This document shows, piece after piece, positions 1 through 10,797 of a stretch of DNA of 64,000 nt (within the stretch, counting starts at the first letter, position 1; each line of letters begins with the position of its first letter). The DNA comes from Pogostemon cablin (lineage: Eukaryota; Streptophyta; Magnoliopsida; Lamiales; Lamiaceae). The notes under the pieces were generated by a model. That model did not search any database. It was not told where the DNA came from and saw only the letters and a program-made list of their open reading frames with translations. A program made the translations under genes and the position numbers. The stretch lies in the NCBI GenBank assembly GCA_023678885.1, contig CM042979.1, positions 25,534,981-25,598,980 of the forward strand, read 5' to 3'.

Positions 1-540
1 TAAGAATCGATTGAAAGCTTCTCTAGAGAATTGATTTATGAAAGTATAAAAATTTATTTCGATAGAGCGAATCAAGTAGAGATTCGATCTACCTTTAAAA
101 AATCGATTCAAGTATTCTTCAAGAGGAAGAGAACTGATTCAAGTATTCTTAAATTATTTTACCTCTTAAGAATCGATTCTTTCAAGAGGAAGAGAATAGA
201 ATCAAGATTCTTGAATAGATTTACATTTGAAAAATTAATTTTTCAAGAGATACTTGAATAAATTTACATCTTAAAAATCGATTTTTCAAGAGTAAGAGGA
301 TCTATTTAAGTATTATTGAATCGATTTACATCTTAAGAACCTATTCTTCAAGAGGAAAAAAATCGAATCAAGTATTACCTCTTAAGAATTAATTCAAGTA
401 TTCTTTAAAATCGACCTCTAAAATATTGATTCAAGTATTCTTCAAGTAAAAGAGGATCGATGATTCAATTACTCTTAAATCGATTTACCTCTAGAGAATA
501 AGAGGTCAAAAAATTAATTCATATATAGAAGCGAAAGCTT
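1..540. repeat. Degenerate tandem repeat, about 45-65 bp period
   Basis: Variants of 'TTCAAGAGGAAGAGAATCGA' alternate with 'ACCTCTTAAGAATCGATTC' across the block. The phrase TTCAAGAG recurs near 117, 180, 243, 285 and 350, so the spacing is uneven and the copies are strongly diverged. The 76-residue open frame at 31-261 is only the repeat read through and has no protein-like composition. The array may extend beyond the left edge of the window. Confidence 0.7.
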
Positions 541-1003
541 AAGCTAGTTAAGTTAAATCATTATTTCATATCAAATAATATTAAAAATAGGTTTGTAAAT
601 ATTTGTTAATTTTTTAAATTTAGTATATTAATATTTATTTATTTACATATATCTTAATTATTCAATTATGACATATGAATTATAAAATATGTTTTCTTTA
701 GTTGTTTATATAATTTGAAATAAAAAAATAAAATTAATAAATTCATTACAAATTTATAAATATTTAAAAGAATATTATATTAAATTAATTTTATTTATAT
801 TGTATTATATATATATATATATCAACTGTTTAAAATATTTTAATAATTTTGTTTTAGTTAATTATAAAATGTTTGACCTTATTTTTCATAAATAATCAAT
901 ACAATTACTAAATAATTTTATATAAATAAATTAATTAGTATCAAATCAAATTATGTATATAAAAAAAAGAATAAATTCAGATTTTTTTTATATATAATTG
1001 ATA
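541..1003. other. AT-rich spacer, nothing recognised
   Basis: Very AT-rich sequence with a short (TA)n run near 807-822. No coding frame, terminal repeat or RNA gene is visible. Confidence 0.6.
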
Positions 1004-1264
1004 CTCCCTCCATCCCAAGTATTTATTTGCACATTCCATTTTTGGGTGTCCCAGGTAGCGGGATAGAGGGAGTACACTTTATTCATCAAATCCAACAACT
1101 TTATTCACATTTTTATACTTTATTAATAATTTTCAATAACTTTATTTACTTTCTTTTTAAATTATCAATTTACCTCTACATTTTCTTACATTCTATATTA
1201 AAAAATAACGCTTCTTAAACTCTGTGCCCGTATAAACGTGAACAAATACGTGGGACGGAGGGAG
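1004..1264. mobile_element. Stowaway-type MITE (Tc1/mariner), complete
   Basis: Left end CTCCCTCCATCCCAAGTATT and right end ACGTGGGACGGAGGGAG form terminal inverted repeats of about 27 bp. The 261-bp element is flanked on both sides by TA, the target duplication of Tc1/mariner elements. There is no coding capacity, so it would need a mariner-like transposase in trans. Confidence 0.88.
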
Positions 1265-1471
1265 TATTTATTTTAGACAAAAAGTAAAATTAAGAATTTA
1301 TTATTAAGAATTACATACTTTGATCATAATTACACTTAAATATAATTAAAAAATAAAATACTAACAACTATATAAATATACAGCAAAGAGACAAAATTAT
1401 CCCTATGTAGTTGTATATTTTTTTAGAGAGACAGTGAGAATAATAAATAGTTTTCAATTGAATTATATTAT
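1265..1471. other. AT-rich spacer
   Basis: No feature recognised between the MITE and the solo LTR. Confidence 0.5.
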
Positions 1472-1678
1472 TGATGAGTGTGTAAATTCACAAGTTTGGC
1501 ATCATGTTTTGTGCTAGTTTTGAGGTAAAAATAGGTGGAAAACCTATATATATTGTGAATTAGCATGAATCAGGTGTTAGTGGAGCTATTTAAGTGGTTT
1601 TCATAGCAAAAATGGGGTGGAAGTGCCAAGAATCGAAGAGACGAAGTCAAGACCACGCGAACCGCCAAGGAAAGAGTA

Positions 1679-2036
1679 GGGTTCGACCTGGTTGGAGGAG
1701 GGTTCGACCTCTCCTACAGGTCGAACCAGCATTGAAAAGTTGCAGAAGGAAGGTTCGACCACGACTCAAGGGGTTCGACCTGTTCATCAGGTCGAACCAT
1801 GGTCGAACCAGTTCGTGAGAAGATGGGTTCGACCACGACATTGGAGTTCGACCTGACAGTTAGTCGAACCAGGAGCGGAAATTGTCCAGTGGTGAGGTTC
1901 GACCTGGGGTTCGACCAAAGAGGGAGTGGTTCGACCTGTACAGTTGGTCGAACCAAGTGCAGAATGTGTCCAGTAGCGGGGTTCGACCTGTGGTTCGACT
2001 TGTGGCCGATGGTTCAACCTGTTTGATGAGGTCGAA
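1679..2036. repeat. GGTTCGACC/GGTCGAACC palindromic repeat cluster
   Basis: More than a dozen copies of GGTTCGACC or its complement GGTCGAACC occur within 360 bp, separated by 10-40 bp of unrelated sequence and in both orientations, so the block can fold into many alternative hairpins. It lies upstream of the TATA-like box of the solo LTR, in what would be U3. Several short open frames across it are artefacts of the repeat. Confidence 0.85.
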
Positions 2037-2132
2037 CCAAAACGCAGAAACTTATCTTATTCGGATTTTCAAGGCCAAAACGCGTGGGATCACTTGAAAA
2101 GCCCATTCCAAGCCCTAGAGACGTGATTACAA

Positions 2133-2142
2133 GTATAAAAGG
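2133..2142 (+). promoter_or_regulatory. TATA-like box of the solo LTR
   Basis: GTATAAAAGG about 660 bp inside the LTR is the best core-promoter candidate in it. Function is inferred from position only. Confidence 0.4.
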
Positions 2143-3134
2143 AGGCTCATGCAGTCAAGAAGATGACGGCGACGCGAGAATCCTAAGAAGAGACAAGAGA
2201 AGAGATTGGTGATCCATCCGGAGGGTGGTGACAGAGGTGTAGTTGGAGATTCAAGTAAGATTGATCCAACTAACCATGATTGTTCTTAGATCATTCATGG
2301 GCTAGAGCCACTTCGGTAGTTCTAGGGTTATGAAGGTTTCATGAGTTAAATTTGTATTTCGTGTGTATACTCCATACAATACTACTTGTGATTTAGTTTA
2401 TATAAGATTGCACGTTTTTAATCCATACCCATAGTTGTTTTGTGCATCAATAATCGTTGTGTAGAGTCTGAATGCATAACATGGTTATTGGTTGAGAGCG
2501 TTCACTAATGAGCAGGGTTTATTGTTATAATTCTAAGTGAAGGGATTCCGAAGTCTTATTAGAACTGTCTTATATGAATATTTGTTAATTGAATTGAATT
2601 CGGGTTAACAAGTAGGATAAAGAGTATAACTTTATAGTACCTAAAAAGGAAGATCAAATCGGGTTAGAGTACTAAGTGCACGGGAAATAATTGATTATGA
2701 TAGTACCTAGAAAGGGGGGTAAAGTATACGTCTTGCTCTGAGGATACTCACACGTGTCAAAAGCTTATCTATTTGTGTCTATAGAATAGATTCGCGTGGT
2801 CTAGCGATGCGTCCATAAACCACAAGGTAGAGTCGGAAATCGACACACGAAAGTACGAATTAACGAAGAAAACTGGATGGCCTGACGAACTACCTATTAT
2901 CTTATTTGATCACAACTATTATTTTCTTGTTCTTGTTATTTATTAGCTATTTTAATTGTTACTTAGTTTATAAACCAACTATTTTATTTCCAAAATAGTC
3001 ATAATCTACTAGAACGTAATTAAATTGATATTTATCCGTCTCGTGGATTCGATATTTAACTTGGTCACCTTCGAAACTACAATTGATATCCTTCATACTT
3101 GGGGATTAATTGCGTGTTGAGAAAACGCTCATCA

Positions 3135-3855
3135 GTTATAAAGTAACGTTAAAAAAATATAAGTTAAGATTGTTTCAAATAATTAGAATACATGTATATA
3201 TATATCTTTATTTTTTACATGATTTAGTTATACGTTAAATTAACAATAGTCAAATATTATAATTTGTTGCAAATTTTTTACATTGATAAAAGAAATTGTC
3301 TATTATAAGAAAAAAATCTCCTTAATTAATATTGTTACGTTATACAACACGGATTATTTAATTATAAAAATAATTAAATAATCTCGCATTGTACGCTAGT
3401 TTCATACTAGTAAATATATAGATGTAATATTTTATTTATTAAATTAACATTATATTTTATTCTTTTAAAATATATACTATTTCATCTTAAATTTAAAAAG
3501 CTTTATGTAAATCATGTTTAATACATGCAAAGCTGGCAATTGTTGGGTCTAGCTTAATAGACCCACCCATCTATTAAACTCTATAATTAAATTGCAATCA
3601 CTTTATGTATATACTTTGAATTATTATTAAATAATTCACAGCATCAATATTATTTTTTATTAATTCAAATATCCTTTTTTATTAAAATATTGTACTCCCT
3701 TTTATCTATCTCATAAAACTATTTTCATAATACGATCTCGCACAACCTATTTAAATAGCTCTAAGGCTAAGATTATGGAGTAAATGAATATTTTTAATTT
3801 ATTTGGATATTTGAATTATGCTATTATTACTATTAATGTTAAAATAGTTGAATTA
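3135..3855. other. AT-rich spacer
   Basis: No coding frame or clear repeat end. A few degenerate MITE-like words (for example ACTCCCTTTTATCT near 3694) are too short to call. Confidence 0.5.
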
Positions 3856-3859
3856 CAAA

Positions 3860-4020
3860 CCCCAAGGGTTGACCTAGCGGAAATGACTTGAGGTGCTTTA
3901 GAGGAAAATTTTCTAAGGCTTCAGGTTCGAAACTCGCAGGTGTTCAAAGTTCTGACTTGAAATAAGGGTGCTCTCTAATAGACAGTGGGTTCTGACCTCC
4001 CCTAAATTAATCGATCTACG
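3860..4020 (+). mobile_element. SINE-like (tRNA-derived) sequence
   Basis: The sequence has the look of a plant tRNA-derived SINE: a box-A-like stretch (GACCTAGCGGAAATG, about 3871) followed by a good box B, GGTTCGAAACTC, near 3924. Such boxes form the internal RNA polymerase III promoter. I cannot fix the 3' tail or the target duplication, so the ends are approximate. Confidence 0.45.
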
Positions 4021-4714
4021 GATCGTGCTCACACGCTAGCCTTGACTGCAGCATCCAGTTACATTCCCCACGTGTTCTATGATGCACCACGTGCATTATT
4101 TATTGCAGAAAGGATCTAAGCTTCATGGGCTGCCCAAATGTGGTCCGGCTTTTGCCCAAAAAATTATCCATCCAAAGTCCAAAGCCATGACTCTTGAGCA
4201 CGGCACGGTTGGTTGGCAGCGACGCGCGCACGTGTGGTGATTTGGGCAATTATTATTATTGTCTTAATTTTAGCCTAACAAAATGCAATTCGGTTAATTA
4301 ACATTAATGAACAATTCTACAATCGATGTAGGATGATTAAATCTCCATTAATCACATCCAATCATCTCCTTTCGAGTCTAATTCATTTAATTTAATTATT
4401 ATTTAATTGGTGATTAATTAATAGTCACATTCAATTCTTTACTCACTCACTTTAAATGTTAGTAATTAATTGATGATTAATTTATTAATTAATCTTTAAC
4501 AACTAATTAAATTCTTCAACAGAGAAAGTAACAATAATCTTAATCTATGTGAAAAAATGTGAAAACATTTTTAAGATGAAAAAAAGTATAAATTATCATT
4601 ATTCATTGATTCTATGTTAGTTTTTTATTTTAAAAATCGTTTATTGGTTTTCTAAACCACATATATACATACGCCTACAAATTTTATTAATTCCTAACTC
4701 ACTCATTTTTAATA
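4021..4714. other. Spacer with three CACGTG boxes
   Basis: Non-coding. CACGTG (G-box core) occurs at 4069-4074, 4088-4093 and 4229-4234. The rest is AT-rich and shows no gene. Confidence 0.5.
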
Positions 4715-5343
4715 CTCCCTCCATCCGCTTCTAAGGGGTCCATTTTATTATTTTTGGCGTTCGATTCAAAAGTATCCATTTTCCCTATTTAGTAAAAAAG
4801 TACATAATATAACCCACCACTTCCCTCTAATATAACTACCCACTTTACAAATAATAATAATACTCCTTAATTCACGTGAAAAAAGCAAACGGTCTCCATT
4901 AAATTTATACATTTTGCATATAATATTATGCATTTCTTACCCAATGATCTAAATAAAGTTAAATTATACCATAACAAAAATAAAAAAACAAGCATATACT
5001 ACTATTTACTCCCTCCGTCCCGCTATAAGAGTTACATTTTACTAATTAGGGCGTCCCACTATAAGAATTATATTTTCTTTTTTAGTAAATGGGACCCACA
5101 TAAATCAATCACTTTATATGAAGACCCACACACAACACTAATACAACTACCCACTATATATCAAATTAAATTATAATATCTTTCAACCCACTATACATTA
5201 AAATACTCCATCCATCCTTCGAAAAGGTATCCATTTCGCACCAAAAGTATACATTTCTCCTTTTAAACACATGGGACCCACACACATCACTAATACATTT
5301 AATATGGGACCCACACACTCCACTAATACAACTATCTACTACA
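4715..5343. mobile_element. Cluster of truncated Stowaway-type MITEs
   Basis: Three left-type termini, each preceded by TA, start at 4715 (CTCCCTCCATCCGCTTC), 5009 (CTCCCTCCGTCCCGCTATAA) and 5206 (CTCCATCCATCCTTCG). The bodies carry the usual family phrases such as 'GGGACCCACA' and 'ACACTAATACAACTACCCACT'. No matching right ends are clear, so these look like partial copies packed head to tail beside the mariner element at 5346. Confidence 0.65.
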
Positions 5344-5941
5344 TACTCCCTCCGTCCCTAAAGACGATTCACCTTTACTGTACCACGAATATTAAGAACA
5401 GTAATTTTTTGACTTTTTTAACTCAAATTATAAAGGGTAAAATCATTTATTACTTAAGTGGTTATTTGAGATTAACTTTACCATTAAAATTAATCCCAAA
5501 AGAAGTACTACCTTTAAAAAATAATTAATAAATAATTACAAAAAGGAAAATGAACCAATAAACTACCGTATATATAATTTCATGCTTCCAAAAGTTTCAG
5601 AATTTTAATTACACTTGGACATCTATTTAAACATTAGACTTGTTAATACTTACAGAAGTTATAATTTTGAAAATTTAACATTAAATTCTAAAATACATAG
5701 CAGGTTTTGATCCATCCAGTGTCTTCATCTCAAAATGAAACCTCAAGCATTTCTTCCCTGCACTTTCTTTCCCTTCATGTTAGCTGTCCAATTAACTTTT
5801 CCCCTCAAACCAAAAAATTTGAACATTTCCCTCTCATTGCTTATTTGGAGCCCTTTTTCTTCCGCTTTCTTCATAGTTCCCCCCAAAATCATCACTATAA
5901 ATAAGAGTGAAGAAAGAGATCAACCATTAATACAGTTATTA

Positions 5942-7382
5942 ATGGCTACTAAAAATCCAAACCTCTCTTTAGACAAAAAAATTGATAGGTCAGTTTCTTT
6001 TACAAAACAGCACTGAAGGCAAGATTAATTATGGAAAGACTAATGAAGCAGCTGACACTTTTGGAGTATCCAAAAGAACCATTTTTAAAATTTGGGTGGC
6101 TGCTCAAAAGATTATAAATGCAGGTCTGCCTCTTCATTTCAAATCCAACAAGGCAGGTGTTCCCAAGCCAAGTTAGCTAAAGTTTGATGTTGATGCTGTT
6201 CACAAAATTCCCTTTGAAAAAAGATCAACTATTAGAAGACTTGCAAAGGCGATAGGGGTAAGCAAATCAACTGTGAGCAGATGGACAAAAAAAGAAAAAC
6301 TCAGAACACATACAAACGCAATTAAGCTGGAGCTAACTCCGACAAACAAACTTCAAAGGCTCAATTTTTGTTTGAATGCCATCAAGCCCGATATGATCTC
6401 AAACAAGCTTGTATTTGATGAGATGAAAAATATAGTGCATATTGATGAGAAATGGTTCTACATGAGTAGAACCTGCGAAAGGTATTACACAATTCCAGGG
6501 GAAGTGGAACCATACAAAGCATGCAAATCTAAGAGGTTCATAACAAAAGTCATGTTCATGTGTGTAGTGTCAAGACCTCTACTTGACAGTAATGGGCAGG
6601 TGCTATTTGATGGCAAGATAGGTATTTTTCCATTCATAAAGACTGAGCCAGCTAAAAGGAATTCTAGGAATAGACCGAGGGGGACACTGGTTACAAAATC
6701 ATTAGAAACCATCAATAAGGAGGTTATCAAATACTGTGTTGTGAATCAGGTAAACAGTCATGTACATTTATAGGTTATCATTCAATTAGCAGCATATAAA
6801 AAAAAATTGTTGTTTCAATTTTAATTCTAAAATGATGATCTTTATATGTGTATCTATGTATTTGCACAGATAATACCAGCAATAAAAGCCAAATGGCCTC
6901 CTACATTGAGCAAAGACATTATCATCCAACAAGATAATGCTAAACCCCATTTCCTTGATAGTGATGAAGAGTTTAGGATGGTTGCAACTTCTGATGGATT
7001 CAATATCAGACTTGTTTGCCAATCCCCAAACTCACCGAATACTAATATCCAATCCCTACAAGTAGAAACTTCAAGCTACAATGTGGATGATTTGATCAAG
7101 AATGTGAAGGTTTCTTATGAAAATTTGGCAGCTGCCACACTTAACAATGTGTTTCTCACTTAGCAGTGTTGTCTAATTGAAATAATGAAGATCAATGGAG
7201 GGAACAACTATAAAGTGCCACATATGACTAAGGGAAGGCTCACCAAAGAGATTGTTTTGCCAACCACACTTGAGATTGATGAAGGGTTGGTAAGGGACTG
7301 CATCAGCAAAGTGATTGAGAATGACCGAGCTTACGAGCCTATTTATGATATTTCAAATCTGATAGAATATCTAGGTGTCTGA
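5942..7382 (+). pseudogene. Mariner-like (DD39D) transposase pseudogene
   Basis: Plant mariner-like transposases bind the TIRs through N-terminal helix-turn-helix motifs and cut DNA with a D,D39D triad. Visible are an HTH-like stretch (IRRLAKAIGVSKSTVSRW, around 6229-6285), the first Asp in HIDEKWFYM (codon 6444) and the second in QQDNAKPH (codon 6933). The third catalytic block is gone: NSPN-TN runs directly into IQSLQ near 7038-7060, about nine residues short of the family, and the SPD aspartate reads Asn. Other lesions are a frameshift near 6000-6016, TAG at 6174-6176 and TAG at 7161-7163. A GT-AG intron (6750-6869, 120 bp) joins two in-frame segments. The family call is firm; activity is excluded by the lesions. 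Confidence 0.88.
6750..6869 (+). other. Intron in the mariner transposase
   Basis: CAG|GTAAAC opens and TTGCACAG|ATA closes a 120-bp AT-rich insert between two segments in the same frame. Translation through it hits a stop, whereas skipping it joins NQ to IIPAIK as the family expects. Confidence 0.7.
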
Positions 7383-7735
7383 AAAATAGCTAAGGTCTAA
7401 GTCTTTTTGATGTTTACAACATAAACATGAACTTTAGGGTACTATTTCATGTTTAAGTTGTAAACAAACTTATTTTCTACTATATCTAGGTGTCTGAAAA
7501 ATAACTAAGGTTTAAGTCTTTTTGATGTTTACAGCATAAACATAATATTTGGGGTACCGTTTTGTTGTTTAAGTTGTAAACAAAACTTACTTCTATATCT
7601 AGGTGTCTGAAAAATGACTAAGGTCTAAGTCTTTTTGATGTTTACAACATAAACATGGTATTTAGGATATCGTTTTGTTGTTTAAGTTGTAAACAAACTT
7701 GTTTTCTATATCTAGGTGTCTGAAAAATGACTAAG
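7368..7735 (+). repeat. 113-115 bp tandem repeat, copies 1 to 4a
   Basis: Units start at 7368, 7483, 7596 and 7709 with 'TATCTAGGTGTCTGAAAAAT' and contain 'GATGTTTACA..CATAAACAT' and 'GTTTAAGTTGTAAACAAA'. The first unit starts inside the last transposase codons, so each unit repeats the terminal LGV-stop coding sequence. The fourth unit is cut at CTAAG by the LTR element and resumes at 12246. Confidence 0.88.
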
Positions 7736-9183
7736 TGATTGGTCGTTAATAGTCGGGATGACCAATTAAAGAATTTATCGAACCCAAGCAAATTTAGGAT
7801 TTATGGCCTTCAAGTTATAGTCTCGTATTAGTTAGGGACGACCGAGAAGAGAGATAATAAAAACAAGAAAATAAACTAATTATAATATTTTTGGAATTTT
7901 CAATGCAAAGGAAGTTTTCATGATGCAATTCAAATGGATCAATCATGTAACACATCTAATTGTCTCCCAATTTAAGCTATCATAGTAAGAGCGATCACAA
8001 ATTTTACCTAAACTCTCTCTCGAGATGAAGAGGATGTAGGCCCTTGCAAAGGCCCCAAAATAGCACATAAGATCAATATCATAGCGAACACCTTCCAATA
8101 TGTACTAATTACACGTACAAGTTCCCTAAAAGGTACTAAATCATAGGTTATATTCCCTTTCTAGGTACTATGAATTCACTAAGGTTGGGTTCCCCTCACT
8201 AGATTAATTGACCTCTCGATCTAACATCTCTAGTGTCCACTTATATAGTTCTAAACATGAGAGGTCTCCAACTCTTCCCACATTAATCCACATAACCCAC
8301 TTGATGAAATGATTCAATTAATTCCTAAGACACATAATTGAACTCTAGTTCTAACCATATGCACTAGATAATTAACCACACAAATCAAACATATAGATTA
8401 AGCAATTAAACTTCCATAAATGGAACTAATCAAAGCCGGGATCACAATTTAAATAATATCACAAATTAATCCATAATCTAAACTTTACTTAAACATCCAA
8501 AACATAGAAAATAAAAAGATAATAAGTAGGATTAGATTTCACTGAATGAAGTTTTTACATCCACCAAGCTCATCATTTCCTTGGTGTCTCTACCTTCTTG
8601 GAAAGCAATTAAAAATCTAATCTAGAAAAATATTTAAAACTTCGGATCCCTCGCCCCGAAAGGGGGAGGGATCTCAACTATGGAAGTCTTACTTAAAAGC
8701 CCTCTCAACTATTGTATCTTGGAAATGATTCAATTTAATGGAATTTAAATGGGTAAAGAATTGTTCAATGATGGCTTTCATGGAAGAGGGTATTTATAGT
8801 AGTAAGGATGAGAGAAATTTGAGTGAGTTTCCAATGTAGGACAAGTGGGTTCATGTAGTGGTAGAGTGAGAGGAATTTGTGGTAAGTAATCAATGTGGGA
8901 TAATTTAGCTCATGGGACAAAAAATGAGATTTATAACAAATTTTTCTTTGGTCCGTTCTTGCTTGTTTCAACTCCAAATCGAGCTTCGTTTTCTCCCACA
9001 TCTTTCTCTTCAGTTGTAGAATCCATTTTTATCAAAATCACCCATTTTTCTGTAAAAATAAACAAAAATACCTTTCTCCAAATAATCAAGCAATTAATAG
9101 TATTTTCATTAAAATCATGCTCAATTTTTGAATTAAAGCCACAAAAAATCTACTTAAAATCTAGGTAAATTTCACACCGATCA
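7736..9183 (-). repeat. 3' LTR (minus polarity) of the element in the mariner
   Basis: On the plus strand it starts TGATTGGTCGTTAATAG and ends CACACCGATCA. It matches 10798-12245 along its whole 1448-bp length. Confidence 0.88.
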
Positions 9184-10797
9184 AACCTCCAAACTTAAAG
9201 TGTTACTCGTCCCCGAGCAACGAAAGAAAAGAGAGAACGAGGAGGGAAATTCACATAGAATTGAATCAAGATATCAATGAGAATTGAGTCATTTCAAGTT
9301 TACTTCAATTTAATCAAAACAAGCGACAAGACATCAATTTAAATGCACACAAATTAAGCTTAGGAAATATGCAAGCAAGTGAAACTTTCACTACTCCTCT
9401 CTAGATTTTGCTTTTCACTCTCACACTCAAGGGGTGTACGGGAAAAATGTATACTCTTAAAAATCGATTCAAATGCTTTACATTACCATATGTTTGCCAA
9501 AGGTTTAAACTCTCTACCACTTGTATATGTTAATCATTGAATCAAAAAGGTCTTTAATGTGATTGTAATGTAGGCTCTTTAGTCTTGGGTAGGAAAATTT
9601 AGGAAAAGTAAGCTCAATATTAGTAGAGAATTTAAGTTGATTGATCATTTCAACTCTCATCCTCTCTTTTTCTCTTTTCACCTCAAGAAAAATGTAATCT
9701 TCCATCCGACACACTAACGAACCTTTTTTTTTACTTCTTTCCACTTTTGAGTTTCTTCTCTCTTTTTTCCAAGGGCTTTCTTTCTATTTTTCTAGTAGAG
9801 CTCCTTTATACTTCTTTTATACAAGCTTTACTCAATTTTTTTCACACAACCTCCATTTTTTTCTTTTTCATCTTTTCTCCCTTTTTTCTTGCACTTTCAT
9901 CATTTCTCTCTTTTCAAACTCTCTTGTAAGCTCAATTCAATCACTTCATCCACATTAATCCTCTACTAATCGACAAAGGTGATTAGGATATAAAATATGA
10001 ATAAAATGGCTAAATTTGTAGGTTGTCAAAGAAATAAGGGTAATAAGCTCAAATAGGCAAACTACGAAATAATTTCATTTGGTAGGATTAATTTGGCCAA
10101 GTGACTTGTTAAAATAAAGATGGCCTTAAATCATTTCCAACAATCTTCACACACATGTAGTTTCAAGAAGACACAATGGCAAGTTCTAGAATACACAAAA
10201 AAGAATGATGCACACACAAGAAAGGAAAAACCATTTGATATTATGGTTTAAAGGCTAAAAAAGCTCACGAGCATGTAGTAGTGAAAGAACCACAAAACAA
10301 GCACAAACCATAACTCAACAAGTACATAAGTAAAAATTCATCTTGTCACAAGTTTCAACTAAATATCATAGTTTCAAAATTTCTCACAATGAAGCACAAG
10401 AGAGCCATGAAAGATTTCCCCTTATTGAAAGAAAAAACAAAGAAAGGAGAAAACAAAGAAAAGAGTAAGAACTAAACGTGCGCCGATGCAACATGCTCAA
10501 GTAGGAGTTTTGAAAATGCAAATTATATAATTTAAACCGTAGAAAAGTCAAGTAACGAAAGCAACATCCCCCAAACTTAAATTAGATAAAGTCTAATTTA
10601 AGTTGAGAAGATGTTTGTTACCTCATTTTGCATCACTCCTTTGCTCTTCAAGATCAATACCATTACACCACGCTTTCGTCCCTACAAACACAATCATAAA
10701 ATAAAAACAAAATCAAAGAAAAAAAATGTCCCTATCCTAACACTCAACAAAAATCAAAGTCACAAATACAACTAAATTCCCCAGCAACGGCGCTATT
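9184..10797 (-). other. Non-coding interior of the Tat-type element
   Basis: Open frames here (for example 9514-9744) are short and low in complexity. Only the primer site and the polypurine tract at the two ends are recognisable. Confidence 0.7.
10779..10796 (-). promoter_or_regulatory. Primer-binding site, Tat/Ogre-like
   Basis: The complementary strand reads AATAGCGCCGTTGCTGGG immediately after the LTR terminus. It matches the GGCGCCGTTGCCGGGG core typical of the Tat group, with small changes. Confidence 0.65.

Larger units (their letters stand above)
1472..3134 (+). mobile_element. Probable solo LTR, Ty3/gypsy (Tat-like)
   Basis: The 1663-bp block begins TGATGAGTG and ends CGCTCATCA, the terminal inverted motif of many plant Ty3/gypsy LTRs. 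The flanks ATTAT (1467-1471) and GTTAT (3135-3139) differ at one base and could be a decayed 5-bp target duplication. A TATA-like box (GTATAAAAGG, about 2133-2142) is followed by a sequence resembling an LTR R-U5 region, so the polarity is taken as plus. Neither a primer-binding site nor internal sequence follows, which makes this a solo LTR left by LTR-LTR recombination. Its upstream third holds the GGTTCGACC repeats listed separately. Family assignment is inference. Confidence 0.65.

Noticed and set aside
1..540. CRISPR-like array
   Set aside because: Repeats are diverged and unevenly spaced in a plant genome; no cas genes; a degenerate satellite is the simple explanation.
1594..2097. Several 64-80 codon frames on both strands
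   Set aside because: All are readings of the GGTTCGACC repeats inside the solo LTR.
3924..3936. GGTTCGAAACTC as part of a tRNA gene
   Set aside because: Box B is good but no acceptor stem or anticodon arm can be folded around it; a SINE fits better.
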